Source of the DNA: Streptomyces sp. T12
GTDB taxonomy: Bacteria; Actinomycetota; Actinomycetes; Streptomycetales; Streptomycetaceae
Direction of reading: 5' to 3'
Assembly: GCF_028736035.1 (NCBI RefSeq)
Contig: NZ_CP117866.1
Span: 1,302,001-1,366,000, forward strand
Length of the DNA: 64,000 bases
Part shown: positions 8,391 through 18,336 of the stretch, piece by piece
Numbering within the stretch: position 1 is the first letter of the stretch
Layout: the number at the start of each line of letters is the position of its first letter
The notes under the pieces: generated by a model
Seen by the model: the letters and a program-made list of their open reading frames with translations, nothing else
Database searches by the model: none
What the model was told of the DNA's origin: nothing
Made by a program: the position numbers and the translations under genes

Positions 8391-9081
8391 GGACAAGGCG
8401 ATTGAGCAGATCCGCGAGCTGATCCGCACCGGTGCGCTGCCCCCCGGCTCGAAGCTGCCGCCCGAGCAGGACCTGGCAGCCCAGCTGGGTCTGTCCCGCA
8501 ACCTGGCCCGTGAAGCGGTCAAGGCACTGGCCGTCGCGCGCATCCTGGAGGTGCGACGGGGCGACGGCACGTACGTGACCAGTCTGCAGCCGAGCCTGCT
8601 CCTGGAGGGACTGGGCGGAGCAGTGGAGCTGCTGCAGGGCGACTCGGCCGCCCTCCAGGACCTCATGGAGGTACGGCGGCTCCTCGAACCGGTCGCCACC
8701 GCGCTCGCCGCCACCCGGATCACCGACGCGCAGCTGGCCGAGGTGAAACGGCATCTGGACGCCATGCGCGAGGCACGCGAGGACGTCGAGCGCCTCAATG
8801 CCCACGATGCCGCCTTCCACCGTGCCGTCGTCTCCGCCACGGGGAACGAGACGCTGCTCACCCTGCTGGAGGGCATTTCCGGCCGCACGCTGCGCGCCCG
8901 TATCTGGCGCGGCCTGGTCGACACCCACGCCGCGGGCCGGACCCTGGCCGAGCACGAAGCGATCTTCTCGGCGCTCGCCACCCGCGACGCCCAGCTCAGC
9001 CATGCCGCCGCCTTGCTGCATGTGAGCAGCACCGAACAGTGGCTGCGCCAGCACCTGCAGTCCACGGAGGTCACTCGGTGA
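8380..9081 (+). CDS. FadR-subfamily GntR regulator (FCD domain), candidate fucose regulator A
   Basis: Cytoplasmic one-component repressor of about 233 aa. The N-terminal winged helix reads ALPPGSKLPPEQDLAAQLGLS with recognition helix SRNLAREAVKAL and wing GDGTYV; the all-helical FCD ligand domain follows, with the D-x3-H metal pair in AHDAAFHRAVVSATGN and H in AEHEAIFSAL. GTG start at 8380 has GGAAGGAG six bases upstream. It follows the reductase fossil and a fucosidase and is a paralogue of the regulator at 33530. FCD proteins usually sense sugar acids or organic acids and bind short palindromes, which fits the ACATC(C/G)GATGT boxes. The link is inferred. Confidence 0.85.
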   Translation: MSLTDKAIEQIRELIRTGALPPGSKLPPEQDLAAQLGLSRNLAREAVKALAVARILEVRRGDGTYVTSLQPSLLLEGLGGAVELLQGDSAALQDLMEVRRLLEPVATALAATRITDAQLAEVKRHLDAMREAREDVERLNAHDAAFHRAVVSATGNETLLTLLEGISGRTLRARIWRGLVDTHAAGRTLAEHEAIFSALATRDAQLSHAAALLHVSSTEQWLRQHLQSTEVTR

Positions 9082-9273
9082 CCGGGCCCACATTGCCCAT
9101 TACTTCCTGATCCCTGATTTCCTGAGCCCTGCGCCGTCCCTGAGGACGCCCGAATCAGCAGTCCGTTCCGACGTTCGGGCGCGCTCGACCGTGGAGCGCG
9201 GGAACCGCCGGAATCCGTCCCTCGGGCCTGCCGAGCGGGACTGACTCCGGCGGTCACGCACCCCGTCAGCAGG

Positions 9274-10992
9274 TCATGACAGCGGCGGGTACGCGTTCTG
9301 GATCAACTGCCGGAACTGGGCGGAGAACCAGTGTCCGGCCAGCGGCGAGTTCGGCAGTGCGCCCGTGGGGTTGTTGCCGTTGCGGGGGTTGCCCCCGTAC
9401 GTCGGGTCGCACATCCGGTCGAAGCCCTTGCCCTCGTCGTTGGGGATGGCGGCGCTGTTCCCGTCCGACTCCCCCGGCGGCTTGACCCACACGTAGGCGT
9501 CGATGCCGGAGGCCGGAGCAGCGGTCGGCCGTTCGCCGATGCCTGCGCCGCTCTGGTTGCACCAGTTGCCGGCGTGGATGCGCCGGTCGATGCGGCTGGC
9601 GTCGACGTAGCCGTCCACGGTGGTCTGCGCTCCGGGACCGGTGGGCCGGGCGGAGCCGCCCCAGCCGTTGCGCGAGGTGTCGATCAGCATGCCGAGTCCG
9701 GAGTCGAATCCGGCCGCGACGAGCTTGTCGCGCAGCGCCTGGGCGAAGGACTGCTCGTCCACGTACTGGTTCCAGTCCACCCACTTCGACTGACGTACGG
9801 TCTGACCGTTCACCGTGTCGGTGACCTTGAGGTAGGGCTCCTTGGTGGGGCTGTAGTTCGCGGTGTTGACGATGAAGCCGGCCACATCGTTCACGCTCGC
9901 GCCGTTCGTCGTCGCGACCTTGTGGAACTGCTGCACCGCGGGGCCGAGGTTGCTGTCCCAGCCGAGCCAGCCGTGGTGGGCGGCGTCGATGTAGTTGTAG
10001 ACGTTGGGGATGGCGCCCAGCTTGTCCAGGGCGTAGCTGACGCCCTTCTCGTAGTTGCCGTTGCTCTTCATGGTCACGCAGGCGTCGGTGGTGGTGGGGG
10101 TGCCGCCCGCATTGGTCACCAGGTTGGGCAGCGAGTCGGGCTCGATGACGGTGGCGATCCGCAGGCCCGCGTACTTGGACTCGGACAGGATCGACACGAT
10201 GGGGTCGATGTACTGGGACTTGTACTTGTCGATGTCGTTGGGCCCCAGCTCACCGTTGGAAGCGAGGGCGGCGCAGTCGCGGCCGGGCAGGTCGTAGATG
10301 ACGAGCTGGACGACGAGATCGCCGGAGCCCTTCTGCTTCAAGGCCTCGTCGAGGTGGGCGCGCAGTCCCATTCCGCCGCCGACGCCGTTGATGGCGGCGA
10401 TCCTGTCGAGCCAGACGGCGGTGGGCTGGCCCGCGATGCTACTGCCGCCCGGCTCGGCGGCGGCCTTGGCGGACCACTCGGGGTTCACGTAGGCCTTGGC
10501 GCCGGTGTAGGGGTTGTTGACCTTGCCGGAAGGGGTGCCGGGGTCGGTCGGTCCCGGGTCAGTGGGGCCGCCGCCGCCGACGTTGCAGACGACGCCGTCA
10601 AGCGTGAACGTGGCGGGTATCGCGTTGGTGCCGCTGTAGGAGCCGTTGAAGCCGAAGCTGACCGAACCGCCGCTCGCGAGAGTGCCGTTGTAGCTCTCGT
10701 TGGCGGCTGTGACGTCGGCACCGCTCTGGCTCACCTTCGCGTTCCAGCCGTTCGTGACCTTCTGGTTTCCGGCGTACGACCACTTCACCGACCAACCCGA
10801 CTTGGCTGCCGCGTTGTTGGTGATGGTCACCGCGGCGGTGAAGCCGGTGTCCCACTGGCTCTGCACCTTGTAGTCGACGGTGCAGGGGACGGCCGCGGTG
10901 GCAGCGCCCGCCTGACCGACGAGGAGCGCCGTCCCCGTCGTCCCGGCGACCAGCGCCAGGGCAGCGAGCAGCGATGTCCTGGTGTAACTCAT
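9274..10992 (-). CDS. Secreted GH6 cellulase (cellobiohydrolase type) with N-terminal CBM2
   Basis: Inverting exo-acting cellulase, 572 aa. A Sec signal peptide (cleaved after about residue 33) precedes a CBM2 cellulose-binding domain (about 35-136: CTVDYKVQSQWDTGFTAAV, GWSVKWSYAGNQ, GWNAKVSQSG), a short Gly/Pro linker with TDPGPTDPG, and a GH6 catalytic domain from about 160. Its signature VIYDLPGRDCAALASNGE carries the conserved aspartate; NWCNQSGAGIGERP and YVWVKPPGESDG are typical of the exo group. ATG 10992 has GAAGGAA upstream. It is divergent from the GH48 gene. I found no clear CebR box close to its start; the nearest, imperfect one is at 11532. Confidence 0.93.
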   Translation of the reverse strand: MSYTRTSLLAALALVAGTTGTALLVGQAGAATAAVPCTVDYKVQSQWDTGFTAAVTITNNAAAKSGWSVKWSYAGNQKVTNGWNAKVSQSGADVTAANESYNGTLASGGSVSFGFNGSYSGTNAIPATFTLDGVVCNVGGGGPTDPGPTDPGTPSGKVNNPYTGAKAYVNPEWSAKAAAEPGGSSIAGQPTAVWLDRIAAINGVGGGMGLRAHLDEALKQKGSGDLVVQLVIYDLPGRDCAALASNGELGPNDIDKYKSQYIDPIVSILSESKYAGLRIATVIEPDSLPNLVTNAGGTPTTTDACVTMKSNGNYEKGVSYALDKLGAIPNVYNYIDAAHHGWLGWDSNLGPAVQQFHKVATTNGASVNDVAGFIVNTANYSPTKEPYLKVTDTVNGQTVRQSKWVDWNQYVDEQSFAQALRDKLVAAGFDSGLGMLIDTSRNGWGGSARPTGPGAQTTVDGYVDASRIDRRIHAGNWCNQSGAGIGERPTAAPASGIDAYVWVKPPGESDGNSAAIPNDEGKGFDRMCDPTYGGNPRNGNNPTGALPNSPLAGHWFSAQFRQLIQNAYPPLS

Positions 10993-11531
10993 GAGTGCGG
11001 GTTTCCTTCTCTCGATGTGGACTTGCGGATGGAGGGCGCGCGAAGGGGCGCGCTGCCCGACGCTCTACGCGGTGGCTGCGCCGCCGCAGGCTGAGTTCAG
11101 GGAGGGACAGCAGGAGCAGTCCCGCGTGTTCGAGGTCCGGTCCGGACGGGACGGCGCGCGGTCGTCGAAGCACTTCACGCCCCGGTCGACGAAGGAGTGC
11201 GGCCCGTTCGTCTCAGCGGCGCCGCGTACGGCGCCGCGTCCGAGTAGCCGGCCGCTCGGCCCGTGTACTGACCGCGGGACCCATACGGTTCGAGCGGGGA
11301 CGTCCTGCCGGACGTCTCGATGTGGGCCGCCAAGACCTCGACGGTATTGATGGGCGCTACCGCGGGGTTCGCAGCGACACGCGGCCGTGGCTCCTCGGCC
11401 CGATGGCACCGGCAGGACCGCGCTCGGGACGAGCGCGACCGGACCGTCGCTGACTAAAAGTACTGAATGCGGGGGGTGTCGCATGAGCGAGTCCTTACAG
11501 CTTGGCGCGCCGCTACGGACGCGTCGAGTGA
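10993..11531. other. Divergent intergenic region, GH6 side
   Basis: Holds the leftward leader and promoter of the GH6 gene. I saw no reading frame with family motifs and no good CebR palindrome here. Confidence 0.4.
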
Positions 11532-11545
11532 TGGAACCGCTCCCA
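11532..11545. promoter_or_regulatory. Imperfect CebR-type box
   Basis: TGGAACCGCTCCCA matches the 14-bp palindrome TGGGAGCGCTCCCA at 12 positions. It lies between the divergent GH6 and GH48 genes, 143 bp from the perfect box, and could serve either gene. Confidence 0.55.
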
Positions 11546-11674
11546 CTGGTGAGGAGGAAGTTAGCGCCAACTGACGGGGTTTCATAGGGTCCTTGCGAAA
11601 CTTTCGCCCCCATCAGCTCAGTTCGAACTTTGAACTCCTCGACGCCTTGACGGCACTTGCCTCCATCCCCACGA

Positions 11675-11688
11675 TGGGAGCGCTCCCA
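11675..11688. promoter_or_regulatory. Perfect CebR-type operator upstream of GH48
   Basis: TGGGAGCGCTCCCA, a perfect 14-bp palindrome 57 bp before the GH48 start. In Streptomyces this sequence is the operator of the cello-oligosaccharide-responsive LacI repressor CebR; the LacI-family protein at 14904 is the local candidate reader. Confidence 0.9.
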
Positions 11689-11745
11689 CTGGATTCAGGC
11701 CTTGGCATCTCTCCGTGAGTCGCGTGACGCAAGGAGGAACAGCAC

Positions 11746-14664
11746 ATGGATCCCGGACGCAAACGCAGAGCCGTACGGCGGCTTTGGACCGCCGTCGCCG
11801 CCGCGTTCGCCCTACCCCTGTCGATGCTCGCCACCGGCACGACCACCGCGAACGCGGCGTCCGTGCAGTGCAGCGTCGACTACAAGACCAACGACTGGGG
11901 TTCCGGCTTCACCGCCGACCTCACCCTCACCAACCGCGGCACCACCGCGATCGACGGCTGGACGCTGACGTACGGCTACGCGGGCAACCAGAAGCTCAGC
12001 AACGGCTGGAACGGCACCTGGTCGCAGTCCGGCCAGGCGGTCACCGTGAAGGACGCCGGATACAACGGCAAGATCGCCGCGGGAGCCGCGGTATCCACCG
12101 GCGCGCAGTTCACCTACAGCGGCACCAACGCCGCCTCCACCAACTTCGCGATCAACGGCACCAGTTGCACCGGCGCCCACCAACCCCCCATCACCGTGCT
12201 GACCAGCCCGGCGGCGGGCGCCGTCTACACCCAGGGAAACGCGGTCCCGCTCGCGGCCACCGCCGCGGCCGCGGACAACGCCACCATCAGCAAGGTCGAG
12301 TTCTACGACGACACCACGCTGCTGGACACGGACACGACGGCGCCCTACTCGCTCTCGGCCTCAAGCTTGACCGTGGGCAGTCATTCGCTGCTCGCGAAGG
12401 CGTACGACAGCCTCGGCGCGTCCGGGGAGTCCACGCCGGTCGGTATCACGGTCGCCTCGGGTCCCGCCGTGGTGGCCTCGACGAACCAGCTGGCGGTGCA
12501 GCAGGGCAAGACGGGCACGTTCGAGGTGAAGCTGTCGACCCAGCCGTCGGCGAACGTCACCGTCACCACGGCCCGGGCGAGCGGCAATTCGGGGCTGTCG
12601 GTGACCGGCGGCGCCTCGCTCACCTTCACCCCCTCGAACTGGAGCACCGCGCAGAAGGTGACCATCACGGCAGACTCCTCCGGCACGGGGGCGGCGACCT
12701 TCGAGTCGACGGCCGCCGGGCACGGCAAGGCGACGGTGACGGTCACCCAGATCGCGGCGTCCAAGGCCTACGACGCCCGGTTCCTGGAGCTGTACGGCAA
12801 GATCACCAACCCGGCCAACGGCTACTTCTCCCCCGAGGGCATCCCCTACCACTCGGTCGAGACGCTGATCGTCGAGGCTCCGGACCACGGCCACGAGACC
12901 ACGTCGGAGGCGTACAGCTATCTGCTCTGGCTCCAGGCCATGTACGGGAAGATCACCGGCGACTGGGCCAAGTTCAACGGCGCCTGGGAGATCATGGAGA
13001 AGTACATGATCCCCACCCACGCCGACCAGCCCACCAACTCCTTCTACAGCCCCTCCAAGCCCGCGACCTACGCGCCCGAGGAGGACACGCCGAATCAGTA
13101 TCCGACCGCGCTCGACACGTCCGTACCCGTCGGCTCGGACCCGCTCGCCAGTGAGCTGAAGTCGGCCTACAACACGGACGACGTCTACGGCATGCACTGG
13201 ATCCAGGACGTCGACAACACCTACGGTTTCGGCAACACCCCGGGCGGCAAGTGCGAGGCCGGCCCGACGGAGACCGGGCCGTCGTACCTGAACACCTTCC
13301 AGCGCGGCCCGCAGGAATCGGTGTGGGAGACGGTGCCGCAGCCGACCTGCGACGCCTTCAAGTACGGCGGCAAGAACGGCTACCTGGACCTGTTCACCGG
13401 TGACGCCTCCTACGCCAAGCAGTGGAAGTACACCACCGCCCCGGACGCCGACGCCCGTGCGGTGCAGGCCGCGTACTGGGCGGACCTGTGGGCGAAGCAG
13501 CAGGGCAAGGGCTCGGCCGTGTCGGGCACGGTCGCCAAGGCGGCCAAGATGGGCGACTACCTGCGGTACGCCATGTACGACAAGTACTTCAAGAAGATCG
13601 GCAACTGCGTGGGAGCCTCGTCCTGCCCGGGCGGCACCGGCAAGGACGCCTCGCATTACCTGTTGTCCTGGTACTACGCCTGGGGCGGCTCCACCGACAC
13701 CAGTGGAGGCTGGGCCTGGCGGATCGGATCCAGCTACGCCCACAGCGGCTACCAGAACCCGCTGGCCGCCTACGCGCTCAGCAACCACGCCGACCTGAAG
13801 CCCAAGTCGTCGACCGGCGCGGCCGACTGGAGCAAGTCGCTCCAGCGGCAGATGGAGTTCTACCAATGGCTCCAGTCGGACGAGGGCGCCATCGCCGGCG
13901 GCTCGACCAACAGCTGGGCGGGCCGCTACGCGACTCCGCCGGCCGGGAAGTCGACGTTCTACGGCATGTACTACGACCAGCAGCCCGTCTACCACGACCC
14001 GCCGTCCAACCAGTGGTTCGGCTTCCAGGCGTGGTCCATGGAGCGGGTCGCCGAGTACTACCAGCAGACGGGGAACGCGCAGGCCAAGGCGGTCCTCGAC
14101 AAGTGGGTCAAGTGGGCGCTGTCCAAGACCACGATCAACCCGGACGGCAGCTACCAGATCCCCTCCACCCTCCAGTGGTCGGGCCAGCCCGACACCTGGA
14201 ACCCGTCAAGTCCGGGTGCCAACAGCGGACTTCACGTCACCGTCGCCGACTACACCAACGATGTCGGCGTGGCGGCCGCGTACGCCAAGACGCTCACGTA
14301 CTACGGCGCCAAGTCCGGTGACGCCGAGGCGAAGTCGACGGCGAAGGCGCTGCTGGACGGTATGTGGGGCAACTACCAGGACAGCCTCGGTATCGCTGTT
14401 CCCGAGACCCGCAGCGACTACGGCCGGTTCAACGACAGCGTCTACGTGCCGAGCGGCTGGACGGGCAAGATGCCGAACGGCGAGACCATCGACTCGTCCT
14501 CGACGTTCTCCTCGATCCGGGCCTTCTACAAGAACGACCCGGCCTGGTCGAAGATCGAGGCCTACCTCAAGGGCGGCGCCGCGCCCGTCTTCACCTACCA
14601 CCGGTTCTGGGCCCAGGCGGACATAGCCCTGGCCATGGGCTCGTACGCGGAACTCCTCGAGTAG
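11746..14664 (+). CDS. Secreted GH48 reducing-end cellobiohydrolase with CBM2 and two Ig-like domains
   Basis: Processive cellulase of 972 aa. Signal peptide about 1-38; CBM2 about 39-143 ([30 protein letters not shown]); a cadherin/Ig-like domain about 147-238 ([31 protein letters not shown]); a second beta-sandwich about 243-338 ([20 protein letters not shown]); the GH48 domain from about 342 to the end ([57 protein letters not shown]). AAGGAGG lies eight bases before the ATG. The length is usual for a multidomain actinobacterial GH48. A perfect CebR box sits 57 bp upstream. With GH6 it gives the two opposite exo-activities. Confidence 0.95.
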   Translation: MDPGRKRRAVRRLWTAVAAAFALPLSMLATGTTTANAASVQCSVDYKTNDWGSGFTADLTLTNRGTTAIDGWTLTYGYAGNQKLSNGWNGTWSQSGQAVTVKDAGYNGKIAAGAAVSTGAQFTYSGTNAASTNFAINGTSCTGAHQPPITVLTSPAAGAVYTQGNAVPLAATAAAADNATISKVEFYDDTTLLDTDTTAPYSLSASSLTVGSHSLLAKAYDSLGASGESTPVGITVASGPAVVASTNQLAVQQGKTGTFEVKLSTQPSANVTVTTARASGNSGLSVTGGASLTFTPSNWSTAQKVTITADSSGTGAATFESTAAGHGKATVTVTQIAASKAYDARFLELYGKITNPANGYFSPEGIPYHSVETLIVEAPDHGHETTSEAYSYLLWLQAMYGKITGDWAKFNGAWEIMEKYMIPTHADQPTNSFYSPSKPATYAPEEDTPNQYPTALDTSVPVGSDPLASELKSAYNTDDVYGMHWIQDVDNTYGFGNTPGGKCEAGPTETGPSYLNTFQRGPQESVWETVPQPTCDAFKYGGKNGYLDLFTGDASYAKQWKYTTAPDADARAVQAAYWADLWAKQQGKGSAVSGTVAKAAKMGDYLRYAMYDKYFKKIGNCVGASSCPGGTGKDASHYLLSWYYAWGGSTDTSGGWAWRIGSSYAHSGYQNPLAAYALSNHADLKPKSSTGAADWSKSLQRQMEFYQWLQSDEGAIAGGSTNSWAGRYATPPAGKSTFYGMYYDQQPVYHDPPSNQWFGFQAWSMERVAEYYQQTGNAQAKAVLDKWVKWALSKTTINPDGSYQIPSTLQWSGQPDTWNPSSPGANSGLHVTVADYTNDVGVAAAYAKTLTYYGAKSGDAEAKSTAKALLDGMWGNYQDSLGIAVPETRSDYGRFNDSVYVPSGWTGKMPNGETIDSSSTFSSIRAFYKNDPAWSKIEAYLKGGAAPVFTYHRFWAQADIALAMGSYAELLE

Positions 14665-14719
14665 CCTCCGCCGGCGCTCCGCGTACGCGACCCCGTCACC
14701 AGGCGACGGGGTCACCCAG

Positions 14720-14753
14720 CCGGGCGGCCCCACCCGCACCAGGGGCCGCCCGG
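14720..14753 (+). terminator. Intrinsic terminator after GH48
   Basis: CCGGGCGGCCCC, a 10-nt loop, and GGGGCCGCCCGG form a perfect 12-bp stem 55 bp after the GH48 stop. No U-tract follows, as is common in Streptomyces. Confidence 0.75.
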
Positions 14754-14787
14754 CCCTCGCGCGCGCATCCCACACGACCAAGCAAAA

Positions 14788-14801
14788 CGGGAGCGCTCCC
14801 A
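14788..14801. promoter_or_regulatory. CebR-type operator upstream of the LacI gene
   Basis: CGGGAGCGCTCCCA (13 of 14 consensus bases) lies 102 bp before the LacI-family start, which suggests autoregulation. Confidence 0.85.
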
Positions 14802-14903
14802 ACCTTTGGGTGCAGCGCGACCGCCTGTAACCATGCCACTGGCGAAGTCATGTGCTCGATCACCTCCGGCCGGTAAGATCGGTGATCTCTTGGGGGAGGT
14901 GGC

Positions 14904-15926
14904 ATGGGCAGACGGCGCCCGGGGACACCGACGCTGGAGGAGGTGGCTGCCCACGCGCGGGTGGGACGGGGCACGGTCTCCCGCGTCATCAACAACGCGG
15001 CGGGCGTGAAGGAGTCGACGCGCCGGGCCGTGCAGCAGGCCATCGAGGAACTGGGTTACGTGCCCAATCTCGCAGCCCGTTCCCTGGCCGGGCGGCGCGC
15101 CGACGCCGTCGCCCTGGTCATGACGGAGCCGGACTGGCGGCAGTTCGCCGAGCCCTTTTTCTCCGAGATCGTCCGCTCGCTCGGAGACGCGCTGACAGAC
15201 ACCGGGCTCCAGCTGCTGCTGACCCTGGTCCGCTCGGACGCCGAGCGGCAGCGCTTCCTCGAGTACGCGCGCGGAGGCCGGGTCGACGGAGTCCTGCTGA
15301 TGTCCGTGCACGCCGGTGATCCGCTGCCGGACATGCTCGCCGAAGCCCGGTTGCCGACCGTGCTGCTGGGGCGCCGCTCGGGCGAGGAGTACGTCAGCTA
15401 CGTCGACGCGGACAACATCGGCGGAGCCCGCAGCGCAGTGTCCCACCTGCTGCGACAGGGCCGCAGAGTGATCGCGACCATCACCGGCCCGCTCGACCTG
15501 TACGCCGCCCAGTGCCGGCTGCGCGGCTATGAAGAGGCCCTGGCGTCGGCGGGCCTGGACGGCGAGCCGACCCGTGTCGCCGAAAGCGACTTCACGGCGG
15601 AGAGCGGACGCCGGGCCATGGCCGAGCTCATCGAACGACATCCGGATATCGACGGCGTCCTCGCCGCGTCCGACACCACGGCCGCGGGGGCCCTGGAGGC
15701 CCTGCGCGCGGCCGGACGCCGTGTGCCCGAGGATGTCGCCGTGATCGGCTTCGACGACTTTTCGCTGGCTCAGCGGACCGAACCACCGCTGACCACGGTG
15801 CGGCAGCCGATCGAGGAGATCGGGCGGGCCATGATCCGACTCCTCCTGGAGGAGATGGAGGAGGGCGCCGTGGCCTGGCGTCACGTCATCCTCCGTACGG
15901 AGCTGGTGGTACGCGAGTCGACCTGA
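14904..15926 (+). CDS. LacI-family transcriptional repressor, CebR-like
   Basis: DNA-binding repressor of 340 aa. The LacI helix-turn-helix is at residues 9-30 (TLEEVAAHARVGRGTVSRV), followed by the hinge (YVPNLAARSLAGRRADAVAL) and a periplasmic-binding-like effector domain (DGVLLMSVHAG, AVIGFDDFSLAQRTEPPLTTV). GGGGAGG lies four bases before the ATG. CebR boxes sit in front of this gene and of the GH48 and GH12 genes, so it probably senses cello-oligosaccharides and controls this island. No cebEFG transporter or bglC gene is nearby, so it may be a paralogue of the main CebR rather than CebR itself. Confidence 0.88.
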   Translation: MGRRRPGTPTLEEVAAHARVGRGTVSRVINNAAGVKESTRRAVQQAIEELGYVPNLAARSLAGRRADAVALVMTEPDWRQFAEPFFSEIVRSLGDALTDTGLQLLLTLVRSDAERQRFLEYARGGRVDGVLLMSVHAGDPLPDMLAEARLPTVLLGRRSGEEYVSYVDADNIGGARSAVSHLLRQGRRVIATITGPLDLYAAQCRLRGYEEALASAGLDGEPTRVAESDFTAESGRRAMAELIERHPDIDGVLAASDTTAAGALEALRAAGRRVPEDVAVIGFDDFSLAQRTEPPLTTVRQPIEEIGRAMIRLLLEEMEEGAVAWRHVILRTELVVREST

Positions 15927-15948
15927 CCTTCGTCGGCGAACTCGTCCA

Positions 15949-15962
15949 GGGGAGCGCTCCCG
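15949..15962. promoter_or_regulatory. CebR-type box (core perfect)
   Basis: GGGGAGCGCTCCCG keeps the 12-bp core GGGAGCGCTCCC and differs only at the outer bases. It lies 22 bp after the LacI stop and about 200 bp upstream of the GH12 start. Confidence 0.75.
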
Positions 15963-16087
15963 GAGTCGGCGCGCCGCGTCTCGGTGCCCGTGTCTGAACT
16001 GCGTCTCCGAAATCGTTTCGACAGGTTCTCGTCGACAGTCTTGTCATGGACCTGAACCATCCCTACAGTCCCTGCCGAACCCACGAA

Positions 16088-16127
16088 TGGGAGCGCTCCC
16101 ATTCGCAAGGTTGCGGGAGCGCTTCCC
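16088..16127. promoter_or_regulatory. Tandem CebR-type operators upstream of GH12
   Basis: A perfect TGGGAGCGCTCCCA (16088-16101) and a second copy CGGGAGCGCTTCCC (16114-16127), centres 26 bp apart, lie 35-75 bp before the GH12 start. A double operator this close should give tight repression. Confidence 0.88.
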
Positions 16128-16162
16128 CTACCCCACCCCCCATCCCTCTGAAGAGGATCCGC

Positions 16163-17302
16163 ATGCGTCCTTCACCGCACCATGCCCACAGCGCGCGTGG
16201 CCTGCTCGGCGCGCTGCTCACCTCGCTCGTCTCGCTCGCCGCGCTTCTGACCGCAGCGTCAGTGGCGCAGGCCGACACCACGATCTGCGAACCCTTCGGT
16301 TCAACGACCATCCAGGGCCGCTACGTGGTTCAGAACAACCGCTGGGGCACCAGCGCCACCCAGTGCATCGCCGTCACCGACTCGGGGTTCAGGATCACCC
16401 AGGCTGACGGATCCGTCCCCACGAACGGCGCTCCGAAGTCCTACCCGTCCGTCTACAACGGCTGCCACTACACCAACTGCTCGCCCGGCACCAAGCTTCC
16501 CGCCCAGCTCAGCACCATCTCCAGCGCGCCCACAAGCATCTCCTACAACTATGTGAACGACGCGGCGTACAACGCCTCGTACGACATCTGGCTCGACCCC
16601 ACGCCCCGCACCGACGGCGTGAACCGGACCGAGATCATGATCTGGCTCAACAAGGTCGGATCCATCCAGCCCATCGGTTCCCCGGTCGGCAACGCCAGCG
16701 TGGGCGGGCGCGACTGGCAGGTGTGGTCCGGCAGCAACGGCATGAACGACGTGCTGTCGTTCGTCGCTCCGTCGGCGATCAGCAGCTGGAGCTTCGACGT
16801 CATGGACTTCGCCCGGCAGGCCGTCTCCCGTGGACTCGCGCAGAACAACTGGTACATGACGAGTGTTCAGGCGGGGTTCGAGCCCTGGCAGAACGGTGCG
16901 GGCCTCGGCGTGAACTCGTTCTCCTCCACCGTCAACACGGGCTCCTCCAGTGACCCGGGCGGTCCGGGTGACCCCGGCGGCTCCACGGCCTGCAAGGTGG
17001 CGTACGGGGCGAACTCCTGGCAGGGCGGCTTCACCGCCGACGTCACCATCACCAACACCGGCTCCGCCCGCGTCAGCGGCTGGAAGCTCGCGTTCACCCT
17101 CCCCTCCGGGCAGCAGATCACCAATGCCTGGAACGCCAACCTGTCCGGGTCGTCGGGAGCCGTCACCGCGAGCAACGTGGCCCACAACGCAGAGCTGGCG
17201 GCCGGCGGCCAGGCGACCTTCGGGTTCCAGGGCACCTCCAGCGGCACCTTCACCAAGCCCTCGGGCTTCAGCCTGAACGGCACCGCCTGCACCACCGTGT
17301 GA
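16163..17302 (+). CDS. Secreted GH12 endoglucanase with C-terminal CBM2
   Basis: Retaining endo-beta-1,4-glucanase, 379 aa; GH12 members may also act on xyloglucan. A signal peptide (about 1-38, ending SVAQA) precedes the GH12 jelly-roll (about 40-260: TICEPFGSTTIQGRYVVQNN, YPSVYNGCHY). The nucleophile glutamate is in VNRTEIMIWLN and the acid/base glutamate in VQAGFEPWQNG. A SSSDPGGPGDPGGS linker leads to a CBM2 (about 285-379: CKVAYGANSWQGGFTADV, NAWNANLSGSSG). AGAGGA lies five bases before ATG 16163. Its architecture resembles Streptomyces CelB-type enzymes. Confidence 0.94.
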   Translation: MRPSPHHAHSARGLLGALLTSLVSLAALLTAASVAQADTTICEPFGSTTIQGRYVVQNNRWGTSATQCIAVTDSGFRITQADGSVPTNGAPKSYPSVYNGCHYTNCSPGTKLPAQLSTISSAPTSISYNYVNDAAYNASYDIWLDPTPRTDGVNRTEIMIWLNKVGSIQPIGSPVGNASVGGRDWQVWSGSNGMNDVLSFVAPSAISSWSFDVMDFARQAVSRGLAQNNWYMTSVQAGFEPWQNGAGLGVNSFSSTVNTGSSSDPGGPGDPGGSTACKVAYGANSWQGGFTADVTITNTGSARVSGWKLAFTLPSGQQITNAWNANLSGSSGAVTASNVAHNAELAAGGQATFGFQGTSSGTFTKPSGFSLNGTACTTV

Positions 17303-17310
17303 CACACGCT

Positions 17311-17365
17311 CACCTTCCGGGGCCCGACTGATTCCTCCACGCCGACCGGCGGGCCCTCGAAGGTG
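17311..17365. terminator. Bidirectional terminator between GH12 and expansin genes
   Basis: CACCTTCCGGGGCCCG pairs with CGGGCCCTCGAAGGTG (14 of 16 positions) around a 23-nt loop. It lies between two convergent stop codons (17302 and 17377). Confidence 0.6.
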
Positions 17366-17376
17366 GCACAGCGGGG

Positions 17377-18336
17377 TCAGTGCCGGGCGAACTGGACGCC
17401 CGTCGACTGCACCGCATCCGGCCGCAAATCGATCCCGTTGACGGTCAGTTGTTCTCCGTAGATGTCGGTGAGCCTGATCGCGCCGCCGCACCCGCTTCCG
17501 TCGGGGGAGAGGAAGTAGTTGTAGTCGGTGCGGGTCAGTTGGCGCCAGCCGCCGCCGGTGCGGACCTCCAGCCGAGCGAGCGGGTTGCGGTGGCCGATCG
17601 CCTGAATGCCGCACCAGTAGGGGCTGGACCCGTTCTTGTAGCGGATCGAGATCGTGCCCGCCGTGTCGGGGCTCAGCAGGCTCCAGGTGATCGCGATCCG
17701 GCCCGTCGAGACGGGAGTCAGTTTGGCGAAGGCCTGTTCGCTGAGGTCGAGTTGCCCCGGTGCACAGGGCAGAGGGCATTCGTTGGTGATCCGGACCGTG
17801 ACGGAGTTGCCGTTCGCCGCGCGGACGAGCACGTAGGCCCCACAGGCCGCGGACGTCTCGTAGTCGGTGGTGTTCATCGCCGCGATCATCATGTCGTCGC
17901 TCGGGCCGTACGAGCAGGCGCCGTCCCCGACCCCGGCCTTGTAGACGGTGGCGACTCCCTGGTAGGTGCTCTTGGGTCGGATCCGTCCGGCCAGGGATGA
18001 CGTGGCAGGAGCCGTCCGCGGGGAGGCCGATGACGGCGACGCCGACGGGGTCGGTGAAGCCTTCGGGGTCGTAGCGCCGGCCGACGGGGACGCGGAGCCT
18101 GCGGACGGGGAAGGGGTAGGGGACTTCTTCCCCGGCGATGTCGGCGGGAGAGTTTCCTCGGAGTTGGCGACGGCCGTGGCCGGGGCCCGCCCGGCATCCT
18201 CCTTGCGGTCGGATTGCATCGTCATGACCAGGCAGACCAGAAGACCTGTGACGACCAGCCCCGCGGTGGTGCCCACCATCAGCCGGCGTCTGTGCCTGCG
18301 CTGCCGCGCGGCCTGGCGTGTCTCTCGCATGTTCAT
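17377..18336 (-). CDS. Membrane-anchored expansin-like protein
   Basis: Predicted to loosen cellulose without hydrolysis. After a basic start (RQRRHRRR), one transmembrane helix (LMVGTTAGLVVTGLLVCLVM) anchors it; a Ser/Pro/Thr-rich spacer of about 80 residues leads to a two-domain expansin: a double-psi barrel (GVATVYKAGVGDGACSYGP, AACGAYVLVRAANG, VTNECPLPCAPGQLDLSE-type surface) and a beta-sandwich cellulose-binding domain (ISIRYKNGSSPYWCGIQAI, VRTGGGWRQLTRTDYNYFL). Paired cysteines match the family. ATGs at 18336 and 18330 are both possible. It is convergent with GH12. No CebR box was found upstream. Confidence 0.85.
   Translation of the reverse strand: MNMRETRQAARQRRHRRRLMVGTTAGLVVTGLLVCLVMTMQSDRKEDAGRAPATAVANSEETLPPTSPGKKSPTPSPSAGSASPSAGATTPKASPTPSASPSSASPRTAPATSSLAGRIRPKSTYQGVATVYKAGVGDGACSYGPSDDMMIAAMNTTDYETSAACGAYVLVRAANGNSVTVRITNECPLPCAPGQLDLSEQAFAKLTPVSTGRIAITWSLLSPDTAGTISIRYKNGSSPYWCGIQAIGHRNPLARLEVRTGGGWRQLTRTDYNYFLSPDGSGCGGAIRLTDIYGEQLTVNGIDLRPDAVQSTGVQFARH

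Noticed and set aside
11746..14664. Several overlapping frames across GH48 as separate genes
   Set aside because: All are shadows; the 972-residue frame has continuous CBM2, Ig-like and GH48 domains.
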